Of a stretch of 64,000 nucleotides of DNA, positions 51,388 through 60,793 are shown piece after piece. The stretch is from Bacteroidota bacterium (GTDB lineage Bacteria > Bacteroidota > Bacteroidia > Bacteroidales > FEN-979): NCBI GenBank assembly GCA_026391355.1, contig JAPLDH010000046.1:1-64000 (forward strand), read 5' to 3'. Every line of letters starts with the position of its first letter. Within the stretch, counting starts at the first letter, position 1. The notes beneath the pieces were generated by a model. That model was not told the origin of the DNA, did not search any database, and worked only from the letters and a program-made list of their open reading frames with translations. Made by a program: the position numbers and the translations under genes.

Positions 51388-53493
51388 TTATTTAAGTCCT
51401 CTTCTGATCAGTAGCGGATCAACAGATGGTTCCTGTCCACGGAATTTATGGTATTGAACCATTCCTTCATCATTTCCGCTCTCAGCAAGGCAATATTTCC
51501 GGAATTTGTCAGCCAGTTGTTTGTTATAAATATCACCCGACGACTTAAATGCATTGAATGCATCAGCGTCAAGGACTGCAGCCCAGATATATACGTAATA
51601 ACCTGCAGGATATTCACCGTCAAAAATGTGAGAAAAATAGGTTGAACGATATCTCGGGATAATCTCATTTATCAGACCAATCGACCCCATGGCTTTCTTC
51701 TCAAATTCCGTCACATTGATATCCTCAGGCGAAGTAATTGAGTGATAGTCAAGGTCAAGTAACGAAGCGGCAAGGTATTCCACGGTGACAAAACCCTGGT
51801 TGAACTGTCCGCTTTTCTGAATTTTCCCGATCAGTTTATCAGGGATCACTTCACCGGTTTTATAATGTTTTGCATAAACGTGTAATACTTCTGGTTCACT
51901 TGCCCAGTTTTCCATAACCTGCGAAGGCAGCTCAACATAATCCAGAGGAACATTTCCGGCCGTGCGGGTATATTTTCCCAATGAAAACAATCCATGAAGA
52001 CTGTGTCCAAATTCATGGAACATTGTGGTTACTTCTTCAAATGTCAGCAATGCCGGAGCATCAGCCGTAGGTTTCGACAGATTGAAAGTTGTTGATTCAA
52101 TGGCATCCACCTTTTTGCCATCCTCCCATCCCGAAGAACGGAAATCGGTGCACCATGCCCCACCCCTTTTTGAATCACGCGGGTAATAATCGAGGTACAA
52201 AATCCCAAGGTGTTTTCCATCGGCCTCTTTCACCTCATAAGTTTCAATATCTTTCTGGTAAACAGGTATATCCGTATGTTTGGTGAAGGTAATTCCATAT
52301 AATTTATTGGCAACCATGAACATGCCGTCACGCACATTGGAGAGGCTGAAATAAGGTTTCAACTCATTATCATCAAGGTCATACTTGGCTTTTCTTACTT
52401 TTTCTGCATAATACCACCAGTCCCATGGCTCAAGTTTAAACTTTCCGCCTTCCTTATCAATGATCTTCTGCATTTCAATTACCTCCTTTTTTGCAACGGG
52501 TAAAGAAGCGTCCCATAGTTTCATCAGGAATTGTTTTACATTGGCCGGAGTTTTTGCCATGTTATCATCGATCACATAAGCGGCATAACTTTCATAACCC
52601 AGTAATTTTGCCTTCTGATAACGCAGCTTTACAATCTTTGCGATCACCTCTTTATTATCGAATTTATTACCGTTGTCCCCCCTCATGAACCAGGCCCGAT
52701 ATATTTTTTCACGCAAATCGCGTTTGGCGGAGTATTGAAGGAACGGGATCCAACTGGGTTTTGCCAGTGTAAATATCCATTTACCCTGCATTCCTGCCTC
52801 TTTTGCTGCTTCTGATGCACCATCAATCACGCTCTGTGGCAGCCCCTCAAGGTCATTCTTATTATCGATGACCAGTTTAAAACTCTTATTCTCATTCAGG
52901 ATGTTTTCACCAAAGTTCAGTGTCTGCAAGGATAACTGTTCATTAACTTTGCGGAGTTCATCCTGTTTATTTTTTGGAAGATTGGCTCCTGACCTTACAA
53001 AATCCCGGTAATATTTCTCGGTAACCCTGATCTGTTGACTATCCAGTTTCATTTCGAAACGTTTATCATAAACGGCTTTGATCCGTTGAAACAGTTTCTC
53101 ATTCATTGAGATATCGTCATTATGCTTGGATGTAAGGGGACTGAGTTTTCGTGCAATATCCTGTAACTGCTGATTTGTGTTGCCTTCGGTCAGTTGGTTG
53201 AAAACCTTGCTGACATTGGTCAGCAATTTTCCGGATTTGTCGAATGAAAGGACTGTATTTTCGAATGTAGCGGCATGGTCATCATTAACGATTTTGTCGA
53301 TTTCTTCGTTATGCTGCTTCATTCCTTCAAGATATGCAGGCATAAAATGGGTCGAATCGATCTTATCAAACGGGGGTACCTGAAAAGGTGTTTTGTATTC
53401 TGAAAAGAAAGGGTTATCGGTCTTTTTGACGCTTTTACAACCCGTAAAAATGACAACAACAATTGCCAGTAAAAGAAAAGAAAACTTTTTCAT
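51388..53493 (-). CDS. M3-family metallopeptidase lipoprotein (Dcp-like)
   Basis: 701 residues. A lipobox (VVIFTGCKSVKK) then a full M3 domain: FEEVTTMFHEFGHSLHGLFS with HEFGH (H493, E494, H497), and the downstream NVPLDYVELPSQVMENWA with the third zinc ligand Glu. Exposed on the outer or periplasmic membrane face. Cleaves dipeptides or oligopeptides. Monocistronic. Confidence 0.94.
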   Translation of the reverse strand: MKKFSFLLLAIVVVIFTGCKSVKKTDNPFFSEYKTPFQVPPFDKIDSTHFMPAYLEGMKQHNEEIDKIVNDDHAATFENTVLSFDKSGKLLTNVSKVFNQLTEGNTNQQLQDIARKLSPLTSKHNDDISMNEKLFQRIKAVYDKRFEMKLDSQQIRVTEKYYRDFVRSGANLPKNKQDELRKVNEQLSLQTLNFGENILNENKSFKLVIDNKNDLEGLPQSVIDGASEAAKEAGMQGKWIFTLAKPSWIPFLQYSAKRDLREKIYRAWFMRGDNGNKFDNKEVIAKIVKLRYQKAKLLGYESYAAYVIDDNMAKTPANVKQFLMKLWDASLPVAKKEVIEMQKIIDKEGGKFKLEPWDWWYYAEKVRKAKYDLDDNELKPYFSLSNVRDGMFMVANKLYGITFTKHTDIPVYQKDIETYEVKEADGKHLGILYLDYYPRDSKRGGAWCTDFRSSGWEDGKKVDAIESTTFNLSKPTADAPALLTFEEVTTMFHEFGHSLHGLFSLGKYTRTAGNVPLDYVELPSQVMENWASEPEVLHVYAKHYKTGEVIPDKLIGKIQKSGQFNQGFVTVEYLAASLLDLDYHSITSPEDINVTEFEKKAMGSIGLINEIIPRYRSTYFSHIFDGEYPAGYYVYIWAAVLDADAFNAFKSSGDIYNKQLADKFRKYCLAESGNDEGMVQYHKFRGQEPSVDPLLIRRGLK

Positions 53494-53534
53494 TTTGTTT
53501 AAATTAAGGATCCGTGATTTGAATGAATAAAAGG

Positions 53535-53568
53535 TTGTAAATTTAACAATAAATTTACAGTATCTTTG
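53535..53568 (+). promoter_or_regulatory. Promoter overlapping a 22-bp dyad
   Basis: TTG (53535-53537) and -7 TATCTTTG (53561-53568) bracket a perfect inverted repeat GTAAATTTA-ACAA-TAAATTTAC (53537-53558). The dyad covers the spacer region, so it is a candidate operator for the laminin-B-domain gene 100 bp downstream. Confidence 0.6.
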
Positions 53569-53668
53569 ATGAAAATCCGACTTAATATATGAAATTTGTT
53601 TGATTATAAATTTAGCAAAAACAACTCTTAACTTTTCAAACTGATTAAACTATTTAAACACATTATTT

Positions 53669-55033
53669 ATGAAAACATTTTTATTTTCAATGCTATTTGT
53701 CAGCTTGTTACTTGGAACATCAATCACCAGAGGACAGAGCGTTTACAGTGATTTTTTATCCGATAATGAAGGGTGGGTGATTGCAGGAACACAAGGTGAT
53801 TATCAACCTGATTATAATTTAACAGGCGGAAACCCGGGTGGTTACATTTCCGGTTCCAATGCCCTGGACGCAGGTTTATGGGTTTTTGTAGCCCCGTCCA
53901 AATTCCTTGGAGATAAAAGTGGCGCCTATAACCATTCATTAAGTTTCGATTTGCTTCTCGATATCTCAGATCCACAATTCGATGATGCCGACGTAACGCT
54001 GATCGGCAGTGGTTTTCAACTTGTTTGTGACCTTCCTCACGATTCGATCAGTACCTGGCAGAGTTTCCTGATCATCCTGAATGAAAATGCCGGATGGCAC
54101 ATTAGCACGCTATCGGGAGCAGCTCCCAGCCATGATTTAATGATCAATGTCCTCTCAAATCTGTCACACCTTGAGATCAGGGGTAAATTCAGTAACGGGA
54201 CCGGGTCGGGATCGATTGATAATGTTTACCTGAGCGTTTCGTTTCCATTCAGTAAGTTCGATAACAATTATGAGGGATGGAGGGTTTCCGGTGATGCACA
54301 AGGAGGATCAGGGATGCCAAACTACCGTTCAACCGGAGGAAATCCGGGTGGTCACCTTTCAGCTACGGATGATGTAACAGGTGGCACATGGTACTGGCAG
54401 GCACCCGGCAAATTCCTGGGTAATATGTCAGGTGCCTATGGTCAGTTGCTCAAATTCGATCTGAAGCAATCCGCCCTTACAAGTCAATTTGATAACTATG
54501 ATGTCATTTTACAGGGACTATCCTTTAATCTCGTTTACAATACTCCAAATAATCCGGACACATCGTGGACCTCTTATTCCATTGAACTTGATACAATTTC
54601 GGGGTGGAGAATAGGTGATACGGCTGGTACTGTACCAACCCATGACCAGTTTACTTCGGTATTGTCGAACCTTCAGAACCTTTATCTACGGGGTGAATTC
54701 ATTGTGGGAGACGATTCAGGTTCTATTGATAATGTCATCATGGGAACCATCCAGGGAATTCAGGAAGAAGCCTGGTCAGTTCAGCATTTACTTATCTTTC
54801 CTAATCCGGCTTCTGAATCTGCAGTACTTTCTTTTACCGTTGAAGATCCGGGTTATTTTACACTGACCCTTTTTGATGAAACAGGAAAACCCATGGCACC
54901 GGTTCACAGGACTTACTGCAGTAAAGGTAACCAGAAGATCACGGTTCCACTTAAAGGGATCCCCTCAGGGATCTATACTTGTGAGTTAAAACACAGCAGA
55001 GACAGGTTGATCGGCAAGATCATCGTGAGATAA
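53669..55033 (+). CDS. T9SS-secreted protein with two laminin-B-like domains
   Basis: 454 residues. Signal peptide (to TRGQS), then two similar 170-residue domains starting SDFLSDNEGWVIAG and SKFDNNYEGWRVSGD, each with a Gly-rich turn TGGNPGG(Y/H), PSKFLGD / PGKFLGN, and LNxLxLRG(K/E)F. They match the laminin IV/B jelly-roll pattern. C-terminal T9SS tail (IFPNPASESAVLSF, DRLIGKIIVR). Probably a carbohydrate- or matrix-binding surface protein. Confidence 0.8.
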   Translation: MKTFLFSMLFVSLLLGTSITRGQSVYSDFLSDNEGWVIAGTQGDYQPDYNLTGGNPGGYISGSNALDAGLWVFVAPSKFLGDKSGAYNHSLSFDLLLDISDPQFDDADVTLIGSGFQLVCDLPHDSISTWQSFLIILNENAGWHISTLSGAAPSHDLMINVLSNLSHLEIRGKFSNGTGSGSIDNVYLSVSFPFSKFDNNYEGWRVSGDAQGGSGMPNYRSTGGNPGGHLSATDDVTGGTWYWQAPGKFLGNMSGAYGQLLKFDLKQSALTSQFDNYDVILQGLSFNLVYNTPNNPDTSWTSYSIELDTISGWRIGDTAGTVPTHDQFTSVLSNLQNLYLRGEFIVGDDSGSIDNVIMGTIQGIQEEAWSVQHLLIFPNPASESAVLSFTVEDPGYFTLTLFDETGKPMAPVHRTYCSKGNQKITVPLKGIPSGIYTCELKHSRDRLIGKIIVR

Positions 55034-55279
55034 TCACATTTCTGTTTTATTTTTTCCGGATTCCAGTTTCGACAATCAGGATTAAGGCACCCTATAATAC
55101 CTTCGAATTTTTTTCTCTGGATTTGTAACGTCAGACCGTTTCCCTCGTCTTATTGTTCAATATTTACAGTTCCCGGTCATGTATTCAGCGATAAGTAATA
55201 CTGAAACATCGATTTGATTTCCTGACGGGTCAATTAACTGTTAAACTTGCATCTTTGTCAGTTTTGAATAATAGGGGAT

Positions 55280-55954
55280 ATGATCAGTATAAAAAATATT
55301 CACAAGTCTTATGTAATGGGTCAAAACAGCCTTCATGTGCTGAAAGGCATTGACCTGGATATTGAACAAGGGGAAATGATCTCGATTATGGGCGCTTCCG
55401 GATCAGGAAAATCCACATTACTCAATATTCTTGGAATTCTGGATAATTATGATGAAGGAGAATATAACCTGAACGGTACTAAAATAAAAAAGCTCAATGA
55501 GCGAAAAGCCGCACAAATGAGAAACCGGATGCTGGGTTTTGTTTTCCAGTCATTCAACCTTGTCTCTTTTAAGAATGCCATGGAAAATGTTGCATTGCCG
55601 CTATATTACCAGAATGTTCCGCGCAAGAAACGGAATGCGATCGCCATGGAATATCTTGAAAGAATGGGATTAAAGGAATGGGCGCACCATCTTCCGAATG
55701 AATTGTCAGGCGGGCAAAAACAGCGGGTGGCCATTGCACGTGCACTCATCACCAATCCCAAAGTGATCCTGGCAGATGAGCCTACTGGCGCATTGGACTC
55801 GGTAACCTCACTGGAAGTGATTGATCTGCTTCATGAAATAAACAAAACAGGAATCACCGTCATCATTGTCACCCATGAACTCGATATTGCCCAACGGACA
55901 CGGCGAACGGTAAGGATTACTGACGGGATGATCACGGAGATCATTATCAATTAG
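55280..55954 (+). CDS. ABC transporter ATP-binding protein (MacB type)
   Basis: 224 residues: Walker A GASGSGKST, LNILGILDNYDEGEYNLNG, Q-loop FVFQSFNLVSF, signature LSGGQKQRVAIAR, Walker B ILADEPTGALDS and VTHE. First gene of a four-gene efflux operon with two permeases and a MacA-like adaptor. 69 bp to the next gene, separated by ACCAC-word repeats. Confidence 0.94.
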   Translation: MISIKNIHKSYVMGQNSLHVLKGIDLDIEQGEMISIMGASGSGKSTLLNILGILDNYDEGEYNLNGTKIKKLNERKAAQMRNRMLGFVFQSFNLVSFKNAMENVALPLYYQNVPRKKRNAIAMEYLERMGLKEWAHHLPNELSGGQKQRVAIARALITNPKVILADEPTGALDSVTSLEVIDLLHEINKTGITVIIVTHELDIAQRTRRTVRITDGMITEIIIN

Positions 55955-55957
55955 AAA

Positions 55958-56021
55958 TTAACCACCTAACCATGTAACCACTTAACCACGGAACCACAGA
56001 ACCACTTAACCACGTAACCAC
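55958..56021. repeat. Tandem ACCACTTAACCACG-type words
   Basis: Short repeated words AACCAC, built as ACCACTTAACCACG(G/T)AACCAC, ending just before the permease ATG at 56024. The reverse complement of the same words appears at about 6931-6957. Confidence 0.6.
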
Positions 56022-56023
56022 GT

Positions 56024-57262
56024 ATGTTTGATCTTGATAAATGGCAGGAAATATACAGCACGATACGGAAGAACAAGCTTCGTACTTTTCTTACGGGGTT
56101 CAGTGTAGCCTGGGGGATCTTTATGCTGATCATACTGCTGGGTTCTGGCAACGGACTGGAGAATGGCGTCAAATCTCAGTTTGGAGGTGGCGCTGTTAAC
56201 GGTATCTGGATTACCAATGGCATGACAGGGATGGACTACAAAGGATTGAAGACCGGTCGCCAGATCCGTTTTACCAATGATGATTACAAGGTTATGAAAT
56301 CTACCCTTACAGGCCCGGATCATATGTCGGCACGTATGTTTCTGGGAAATAACCTGACCTCCTATAAAGATCAATATGGTTCATTTTTCATCTCCCCTTG
56401 TCATCCCGATTATGGATATATTAAAACTATCAACCTTTTACAGGGAAGGTTTCTGAACAATATAGATATTACTGAATTCAGGAAGGCGTCGGTAATCGGA
56501 GAAAAAGTTAAACTAGCCCTGTTCAGGGGGAAAGATACTGTTGCCCTTGGTAAATATATCAATATCAATGGAGCGCTCTTTAAAGTGGTAGGGGTTTTCC
56601 GCGATTTCAGCAGGAATGATGATGAACAAAAACGGATCTATATTCCCATCACTACAGCTCAAAGGGTTTTCAGCGGTTCAAATTTTGTAAACCAAATCTC
56701 CTTCACCACCGGAAGCGCTGATCCTGACGAGGTAGACAAGATGGTTGAAAAATCAAAATCTATTCTGGCAAACCGTCACACGTTTGATCCAAAAGATGAA
56801 CGTGCCATAAATGTCTGGAATAAGAGCGAGGATGTAAGAAAATTCACTTCATTGTTCAGAGGGATCCGGCTGTTTATCTGGATCATCGGTATCGGGACTA
56901 TTGTTGCAGGGATCGTAGGAGTCAGTAATATTATGATGATCGTAGTGAAGGAGAGGACCAAGGAGATTGGTATCCGCAAGGCCCTCGGGGCCTCCCCTTC
57001 TTCAATAATCTCCCTGATCATGCAGGAAGCCATTGTGATCACAGGTTTTGCAGGATATATTGGACTGGTGCTTGGTGTAGGCGTACTGGAACTCGTGCGG
57101 ACATATATGCCTTCAACCGAGTTTTTCAAGGACCCGGAAGCTGATTTTTCAATTGCAATCAGTGCCACGGTTCTGCTGATTTTTGCCGGAGCTATTGCCG
57201 GCTTTGTTCCTGCAATGAAAGCAGCGAAAGTACGACCCGTCGAGGCACTTCGTGATGAATGA
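56024..57262 (+). CDS. ABC permease, MacB/FtsX type (first of pair)
   Basis: 412 residues: N-terminal helix in LRTFLTGFSVAWGIFMLIILLGSGNGLENG, periplasmic MacB_PCD domain (VIGEKVKLALFRGKDTVALGKYININGALFKVVGVF), and three C-terminal helices with IMMIVVKERTKEIGIRKALGASPSSI. 45 to 50 percent like the next gene by eye, so a tandem duplicate. Works with the ATPase and the MacA-like adaptor. Confidence 0.93.
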   Translation: MFDLDKWQEIYSTIRKNKLRTFLTGFSVAWGIFMLIILLGSGNGLENGVKSQFGGGAVNGIWITNGMTGMDYKGLKTGRQIRFTNDDYKVMKSTLTGPDHMSARMFLGNNLTSYKDQYGSFFISPCHPDYGYIKTINLLQGRFLNNIDITEFRKASVIGEKVKLALFRGKDTVALGKYININGALFKVVGVFRDFSRNDDEQKRIYIPITTAQRVFSGSNFVNQISFTTGSADPDEVDKMVEKSKSILANRHTFDPKDERAINVWNKSEDVRKFTSLFRGIRLFIWIIGIGTIVAGIVGVSNIMMIVVKERTKEIGIRKALGASPSSIISLIMQEAIVITGFAGYIGLVLGVGVLELVRTYMPSTEFFKDPEADFSIAISATVLLIFAGAIAGFVPAMKAAKVRPVEALRDE

Positions 57263-57268
57263 ACATCC

Positions 57269-57322
57269 TACGACTTACAACTTATGACTTACGACTTATG
57301 ACTTACAACTTATGACTTTACG
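57269..57322. repeat. Tandem GACTTACAACTTAT-type words
   Basis: Four to five copies of a 7-nt-based word ((T)ACGACTTA / CAACTTATGACTTA) fill the spacer between the two permease genes. No hairpin or gene. Confidence 0.6.
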
Positions 57323-57345
57323 CCAATTCTTAATAATTAAGTAAA

Positions 57346-58608
57346 ATGTTTGATCTGGATCGTTGGCAGGAGATATTTCATGTTCTGAAGAAAAACAAGT
57401 TACGGACGTTTTTAACGGCATTTGGCGTGTTCTGGGGCATTTTCATGCTGGTTATCATGCTGGGTTCGGGGAACGGACTAGAAAACGGAGTAACCCAAAA
57501 TTTTGGGGATATGGCCACGAACAGTGTTTTTTTATGGCCCCAGCAGACCTCCATTTCCTATAAAGGGTTCCCGCGAGGCCGGCGTTTCAATTTCGATGAT
57601 GAGGATACCAAAGCTTTCCGGAAGTCGATCCCGGAGATCAAATATCTCGCCCCACGGCTACAGGCAGGTGGATTTATGCAAGCAAACAATGTGGTGAGGG
57701 GAAAGAAAACCGGCGTTTTCAGCCTGATGGGAGATTATCCCGAATTTAACCTGATAGATCCGTTGAACCTTCAAAAGGGCCGGTTTATCAATGACATTGA
57801 CATAAAAGATAAGCGGAAGGTAGTGGTTATAGGATCCCGTGCAAAGGATATTCTTTTTACAAAGGATGAAGACCCCATCAACCAGTATATAAAAATCCAG
57901 GGGATTTACTTCCAGGTAATCGGTCAGTTTATTTCAAAACGCAACGGAGAAAATGCGGAACAGGAGAACCAAACCATATATATGCCTTTTACCACCATGC
58001 AAAGGACCTTCAATTATGGCAATGCTGTAGGATTTTACAGTGTTACTTCGAGGGACAATATTCCGGTTTCCGTTGTTGAAGATAAAGCCATCAGGCTGCT
58101 GAAAAAGCAACATTCTGTTTCTCCTGTTGATGAGACAGCCATCGGCCATTTCAACCTTGAAAAAGAATTTGATCAGATGCAAGGTTTATTCGGAGGGATC
58201 CGAGGATTGGTCTGGCTGGTAGGGATCGGTACTTTACTTGCGGGGATCATAGGTGTCAGTAATATTATGCTTGTTGTAGTACGGGAACGGACAAAAGAGA
58301 TCGGGATCCAGCGTGCACTCGGTGCCTCTCCCTGGAATGTGATCAGCGGGATCATCACCGAGTCGGTCGTTCTTACTACTTTTGCAGGTTATACAGGACT
58401 GGTGATCGGCGTCGGTTTGCTCGAGATGATCAACTATCTGCTGGTAAAATCAGGAGCAAAAACAGAGATGTTCCTCCATCCTGGCATCAACTTCAATGTT
58501 GCTGTGATGGCGTTAACCATTCTGATCATTTCAGGGGCATTTGCCGGTTTTATTCCGGCAAAGAGGGCTGTATCGATTAAACCTATCGATGCTTTAAGGT
58601 TTGAATGA
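57346..58608 (+). CDS. ABC permease, MacB/FtsX type (second of pair)
   Basis: 420 residues, same architecture: LRTFLTAFGVFWGIFMLVIMLGSGNGLENG, a periplasmic domain, IMLVVVRERTKEIGIQRALGASPWNVI and three helices. Differs in the periplasmic loop (MATNSVFLWPQQTSISYKG). The pair may form a heterodimer. Confidence 0.93.
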   Translation: MFDLDRWQEIFHVLKKNKLRTFLTAFGVFWGIFMLVIMLGSGNGLENGVTQNFGDMATNSVFLWPQQTSISYKGFPRGRRFNFDDEDTKAFRKSIPEIKYLAPRLQAGGFMQANNVVRGKKTGVFSLMGDYPEFNLIDPLNLQKGRFINDIDIKDKRKVVVIGSRAKDILFTKDEDPINQYIKIQGIYFQVIGQFISKRNGENAEQENQTIYMPFTTMQRTFNYGNAVGFYSVTSRDNIPVSVVEDKAIRLLKKQHSVSPVDETAIGHFNLEKEFDQMQGLFGGIRGLVWLVGIGTLLAGIIGVSNIMLVVVRERTKEIGIQRALGASPWNVISGIITESVVLTTFAGYTGLVIGVGLLEMINYLLVKSGAKTEMFLHPGINFNVAVMALTILIISGAFAGFIPAKRAVSIKPIDALRFE

Positions 58609-58655
58609 CCTCATCCCCTGCACCACTTCGTCTTCAAGGAGAAGTGGACGGGGTT
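58609..58655. repeat. REP-like palindromic element, degenerate copy
   Basis: CCTCATCCCCTGCACC, then CTTC, AAGGAGAAG, GGACGGGG. Partial copy of the element at 61284-61339, with substitutions in the central palindrome. Lies between the second permease and the adaptor gene. Confidence 0.65.
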
Positions 58656-58702
58656 AAAACCATTTGATTAATAATTTTGAAAATCTAAAACATCTTACAA
58701 TT

Positions 58703-59803
58703 ATGAAAAAAGCATTCAAAATATCGAGATTGGTTATTGTCCTTTCGGTATTTGTTCTGACACTCTTCTTCCTTTATAATAAATCAAAGGCAAAACCGAT
58801 GGTTTTTCACACAGAGAAACCATTTATGACATCGATCATAAAAAAGACTGTCGCAACAGGTTCGGTTGTTCCCAGAAAGGAGATTGAGATCAAACCCCAA
58901 GTTTCAGGAATTGTGGAAGAGTTATTTATTGAGGCAGGAAAAAAGGTGAAATCGGGTGATGTTATCGCTCGGGTAAGGATCATCCCCGACCTGGTCAATC
59001 TGAACAACGCTGAGGGACGGTTGGAGAGAGCCAAAATTGCCTTTGAGGATGCACGTACAAATTTTGAACGTGAAAAGAAACTTCTGTCCGACGGCGTCAT
59101 TGCTGCCACCGAATTCCAGCAGGCAGATGTGACCTTTAAAAATGCCAGGCAGGAAGTCGATGCTGCAGGGTCAAACCTGGAACTGATCAAGGAAGGGGTG
59201 AACAGAAAATCAGGAAAAGTGACCAATACGCTAATCCGTTCCACCATTGATGGGATGGTGCTGGATGTTCCGGTGAAGGTGGGTACCTCCGTGATAGAAA
59301 CCAATAACTTCAATGCAGGAACAACGATTGCCTCCGTTGCAGATGTAAATGACATGATCTTTGACGGGAAGGTTGACGAAACCGAGGTGGGTAAGATCAA
59401 ACCGGGGATGGACCTTATGCTGATTGTCGGGGCAATTGACAATGACACTTTTCATGCAACGCTTAAGTACATTTCTCCCAAAGGTGTTCTGGAAAACGGC
59501 GCTGTTCAGTTTGAAATAAAGGCCGACGTGATCCTGAAAGCTGACCAGTTTATCCGCGCAGGATACAGCGCAAATGCCGACATCGTTCTTGACCGGAGAC
59601 CACAGGTAATGGCCATCAAGGAAGCATACCTTCTGTTTGAAGGAGATTCGGCATATGTGGAGATCGAAACCGCATCCCAGGTCTTTGAAAAAAGATATGT
59701 AAAAACCGGCCTTTCTGATGGTATCAACATCCAGGTACTGTCTGGAATTACCATGAAGGATAAAATCAAAGTACCTGCAATGAATGTAAATATGCAGAAA
59801 TAG
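58703..59803 (+). CDS. MacA-like periplasmic adaptor (HlyD family)
   Basis: 366 residues from the ATG at 58703 (MKKAFKISRL); an upstream in-frame ATG is within the repeat-derived spacer. One anchor helix, then the lipoyl/barrel-sandwich halves VVPRKEIEIKPQVSGIVEELFIEAGKKVKSGDVIARV and TLIRSTIDGMVLDVPVKVGTSVIETN, an alpha-hairpin between them (ERAKIAFEDARTNFEREKKLLSDGVIAATEFQQA), and a beta-barrel domain (KPGMDLMLIVGAID). Links the ABC permeases to an outer-membrane duct not in this window. Confidence 0.92.
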   Translation: MKKAFKISRLVIVLSVFVLTLFFLYNKSKAKPMVFHTEKPFMTSIIKKTVATGSVVPRKEIEIKPQVSGIVEELFIEAGKKVKSGDVIARVRIIPDLVNLNNAEGRLERAKIAFEDARTNFEREKKLLSDGVIAATEFQQADVTFKNARQEVDAAGSNLELIKEGVNRKSGKVTNTLIRSTIDGMVLDVPVKVGTSVIETNNFNAGTTIASVADVNDMIFDGKVDETEVGKIKPGMDLMLIVGAIDNDTFHATLKYISPKGVLENGAVQFEIKADVILKADQFIRAGYSANADIVLDRRPQVMAIKEAYLLFEGDSAYVEIETASQVFEKRYVKTGLSDGINIQVLSGITMKDKIKVPAMNVNMQK

Positions 59804-60189
59804 GTTGAAACGGTGGAATCGCTAACAGGTAAAAGTTCCCGAAAAAACCTCGTAGAATGAATGGAAGCGATTGGAAGGCAAGTTTATCTGGAGGATTATC
59901 ACTGTTTGGGTCCAGGGCTTGCCCTGGGGTTCATTCCCGTGATTTATCATTCGAGTTTCTCAGGTTGTGATTTCATGATTTGTTCATATTTTACTTTCAA
60001 AATCTGAATACACTGAAAGCGAAAGTTCCATCAGGATGTCGCACTTGACAGTTTTATATTCCCGAGTACTCTGGACGAATTTTTCGCAGGTACATTTGCG
60101 ATAATTTCGAGTTTAATAAAGTGCGGTGGGTTTTTGTTCGCTATTAATTCAAAAATCAGACTGTAGGGGATTTCTAATTCGGTTCAATA
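59804..60189. other. Intergenic with a dispersed repeat, no gene
   Basis: 386 bases between the adaptor and the vapC remnant. Contains one copy of a 27-bp repeat (59908-59934) and otherwise nothing recognisable. Confidence 0.45.
59908..59934 (+). repeat. 27-bp inverted-repeat partner, left copy
   Basis: GGGTCCAGGGCTTGCCCTGG followed by GGTTCAT. The reverse complement (one internal difference and one base longer) occurs at 61222-61249. Each copy also contains its own CCAGGGC/GCCCTGG dyad. Confidence 0.7.
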
Positions 60190-60330
60190 TTATTTCGTCC
60201 AGTCCTCCAAAGCGATTTCCTTTATTTTTGTGAAATGGTTGGTGTTGGCTTTCTCAAATTTTTTATTGAGATCAAATTTGCCTTTAATGTAATAAATGCA
60301 TATGTTCGTGTCAATGAGATATTTTTTCAA
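60190..60330 (-). pseudogene. VapC-like PIN-domain toxin with internal deletion
   Basis: 46 codons, opening at TTG 60330 with KKYLIDTNICIYYIKGKFDL, the N-terminal acidic motif of VapC toxins, and ending in HFTKIKEIALEDWTK, which resembles the C-terminal end (HFxxI..L..ENW) of full PIN toxins. The roughly 80 middle residues with the other catalytic acids are missing. It overlaps the antitoxin gene by 4 bp, normal for VapBC-type pairs. Confidence 0.75.
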
Positions 60331-60572
60331 AACTGTTCAATTTGGCGGTTTAGTGTCCTGCTGTTCCGTAGATCATTGATGATTTCATCAGCCGTTTGTT
60401 TTGACTCCCAGGCGCCAAATGCTTTGTAAAAAGAGTTTTTCCTGTCGGTGATGTCCGTCTTAACTGAAAGAGTAAGTTTAGAAATAAGATCAAGTTTGTT
60501 GCTTGGGCTAAGATTGTCTAATAGCCGCAAGTAACCTTCAATCAGTGTCGTATTTATGTCTATGGCTTTCAT
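60327..60572 (-). CDS. Antitoxin of a VapC-type pair
   Basis: 81 residues, mostly helical: MKAIDINTTLIEGYLRLLDN, SNKLDLISKLTLSVKTDITD, FGAWESKQTADEIINDLRNSR. This is the small DUF2281/VapB-like antitoxin type that precedes PIN toxins in Bacteroidota. The toxin behind it is deleted, so the gene is probably an orphan. Confidence 0.72.
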   Translation of the reverse strand: MKAIDINTTLIEGYLRLLDNLSPSNKLDLISKLTLSVKTDITDRKNSFYKAFGAWESKQTADEIINDLRNSRTLNRQIEQF

Positions 60573-60793
60573 CGTAGTCCTGTTTTATTTATAAAGCAAA
60601 AGTACTAAATAATCTGTCGGGTCTCGAATCCACAACGATTTATCCTGCAAACGGGGTAAATTGTGACTTGGAATTTTTTAAAATGTACGGTTTTATCCCG
60701 TTTTGAGTATAAACTTTCACCCGATTATGATATTGCTTCCTGAATGGTCATGTTCGATTGCCGGACATGTCATAAATCCATGAATAGCGTCTG

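Noticed and set aside
58807-59448. Long minus-strand frame inside the MacA-like gene
   Set aside because: Ser/Thr-rich mirror of the adaptor gene; typical antisense artefact.
60235-60429. 64-codon plus-strand frame
   Set aside because: Antisense to the vapC remnant and antitoxin.
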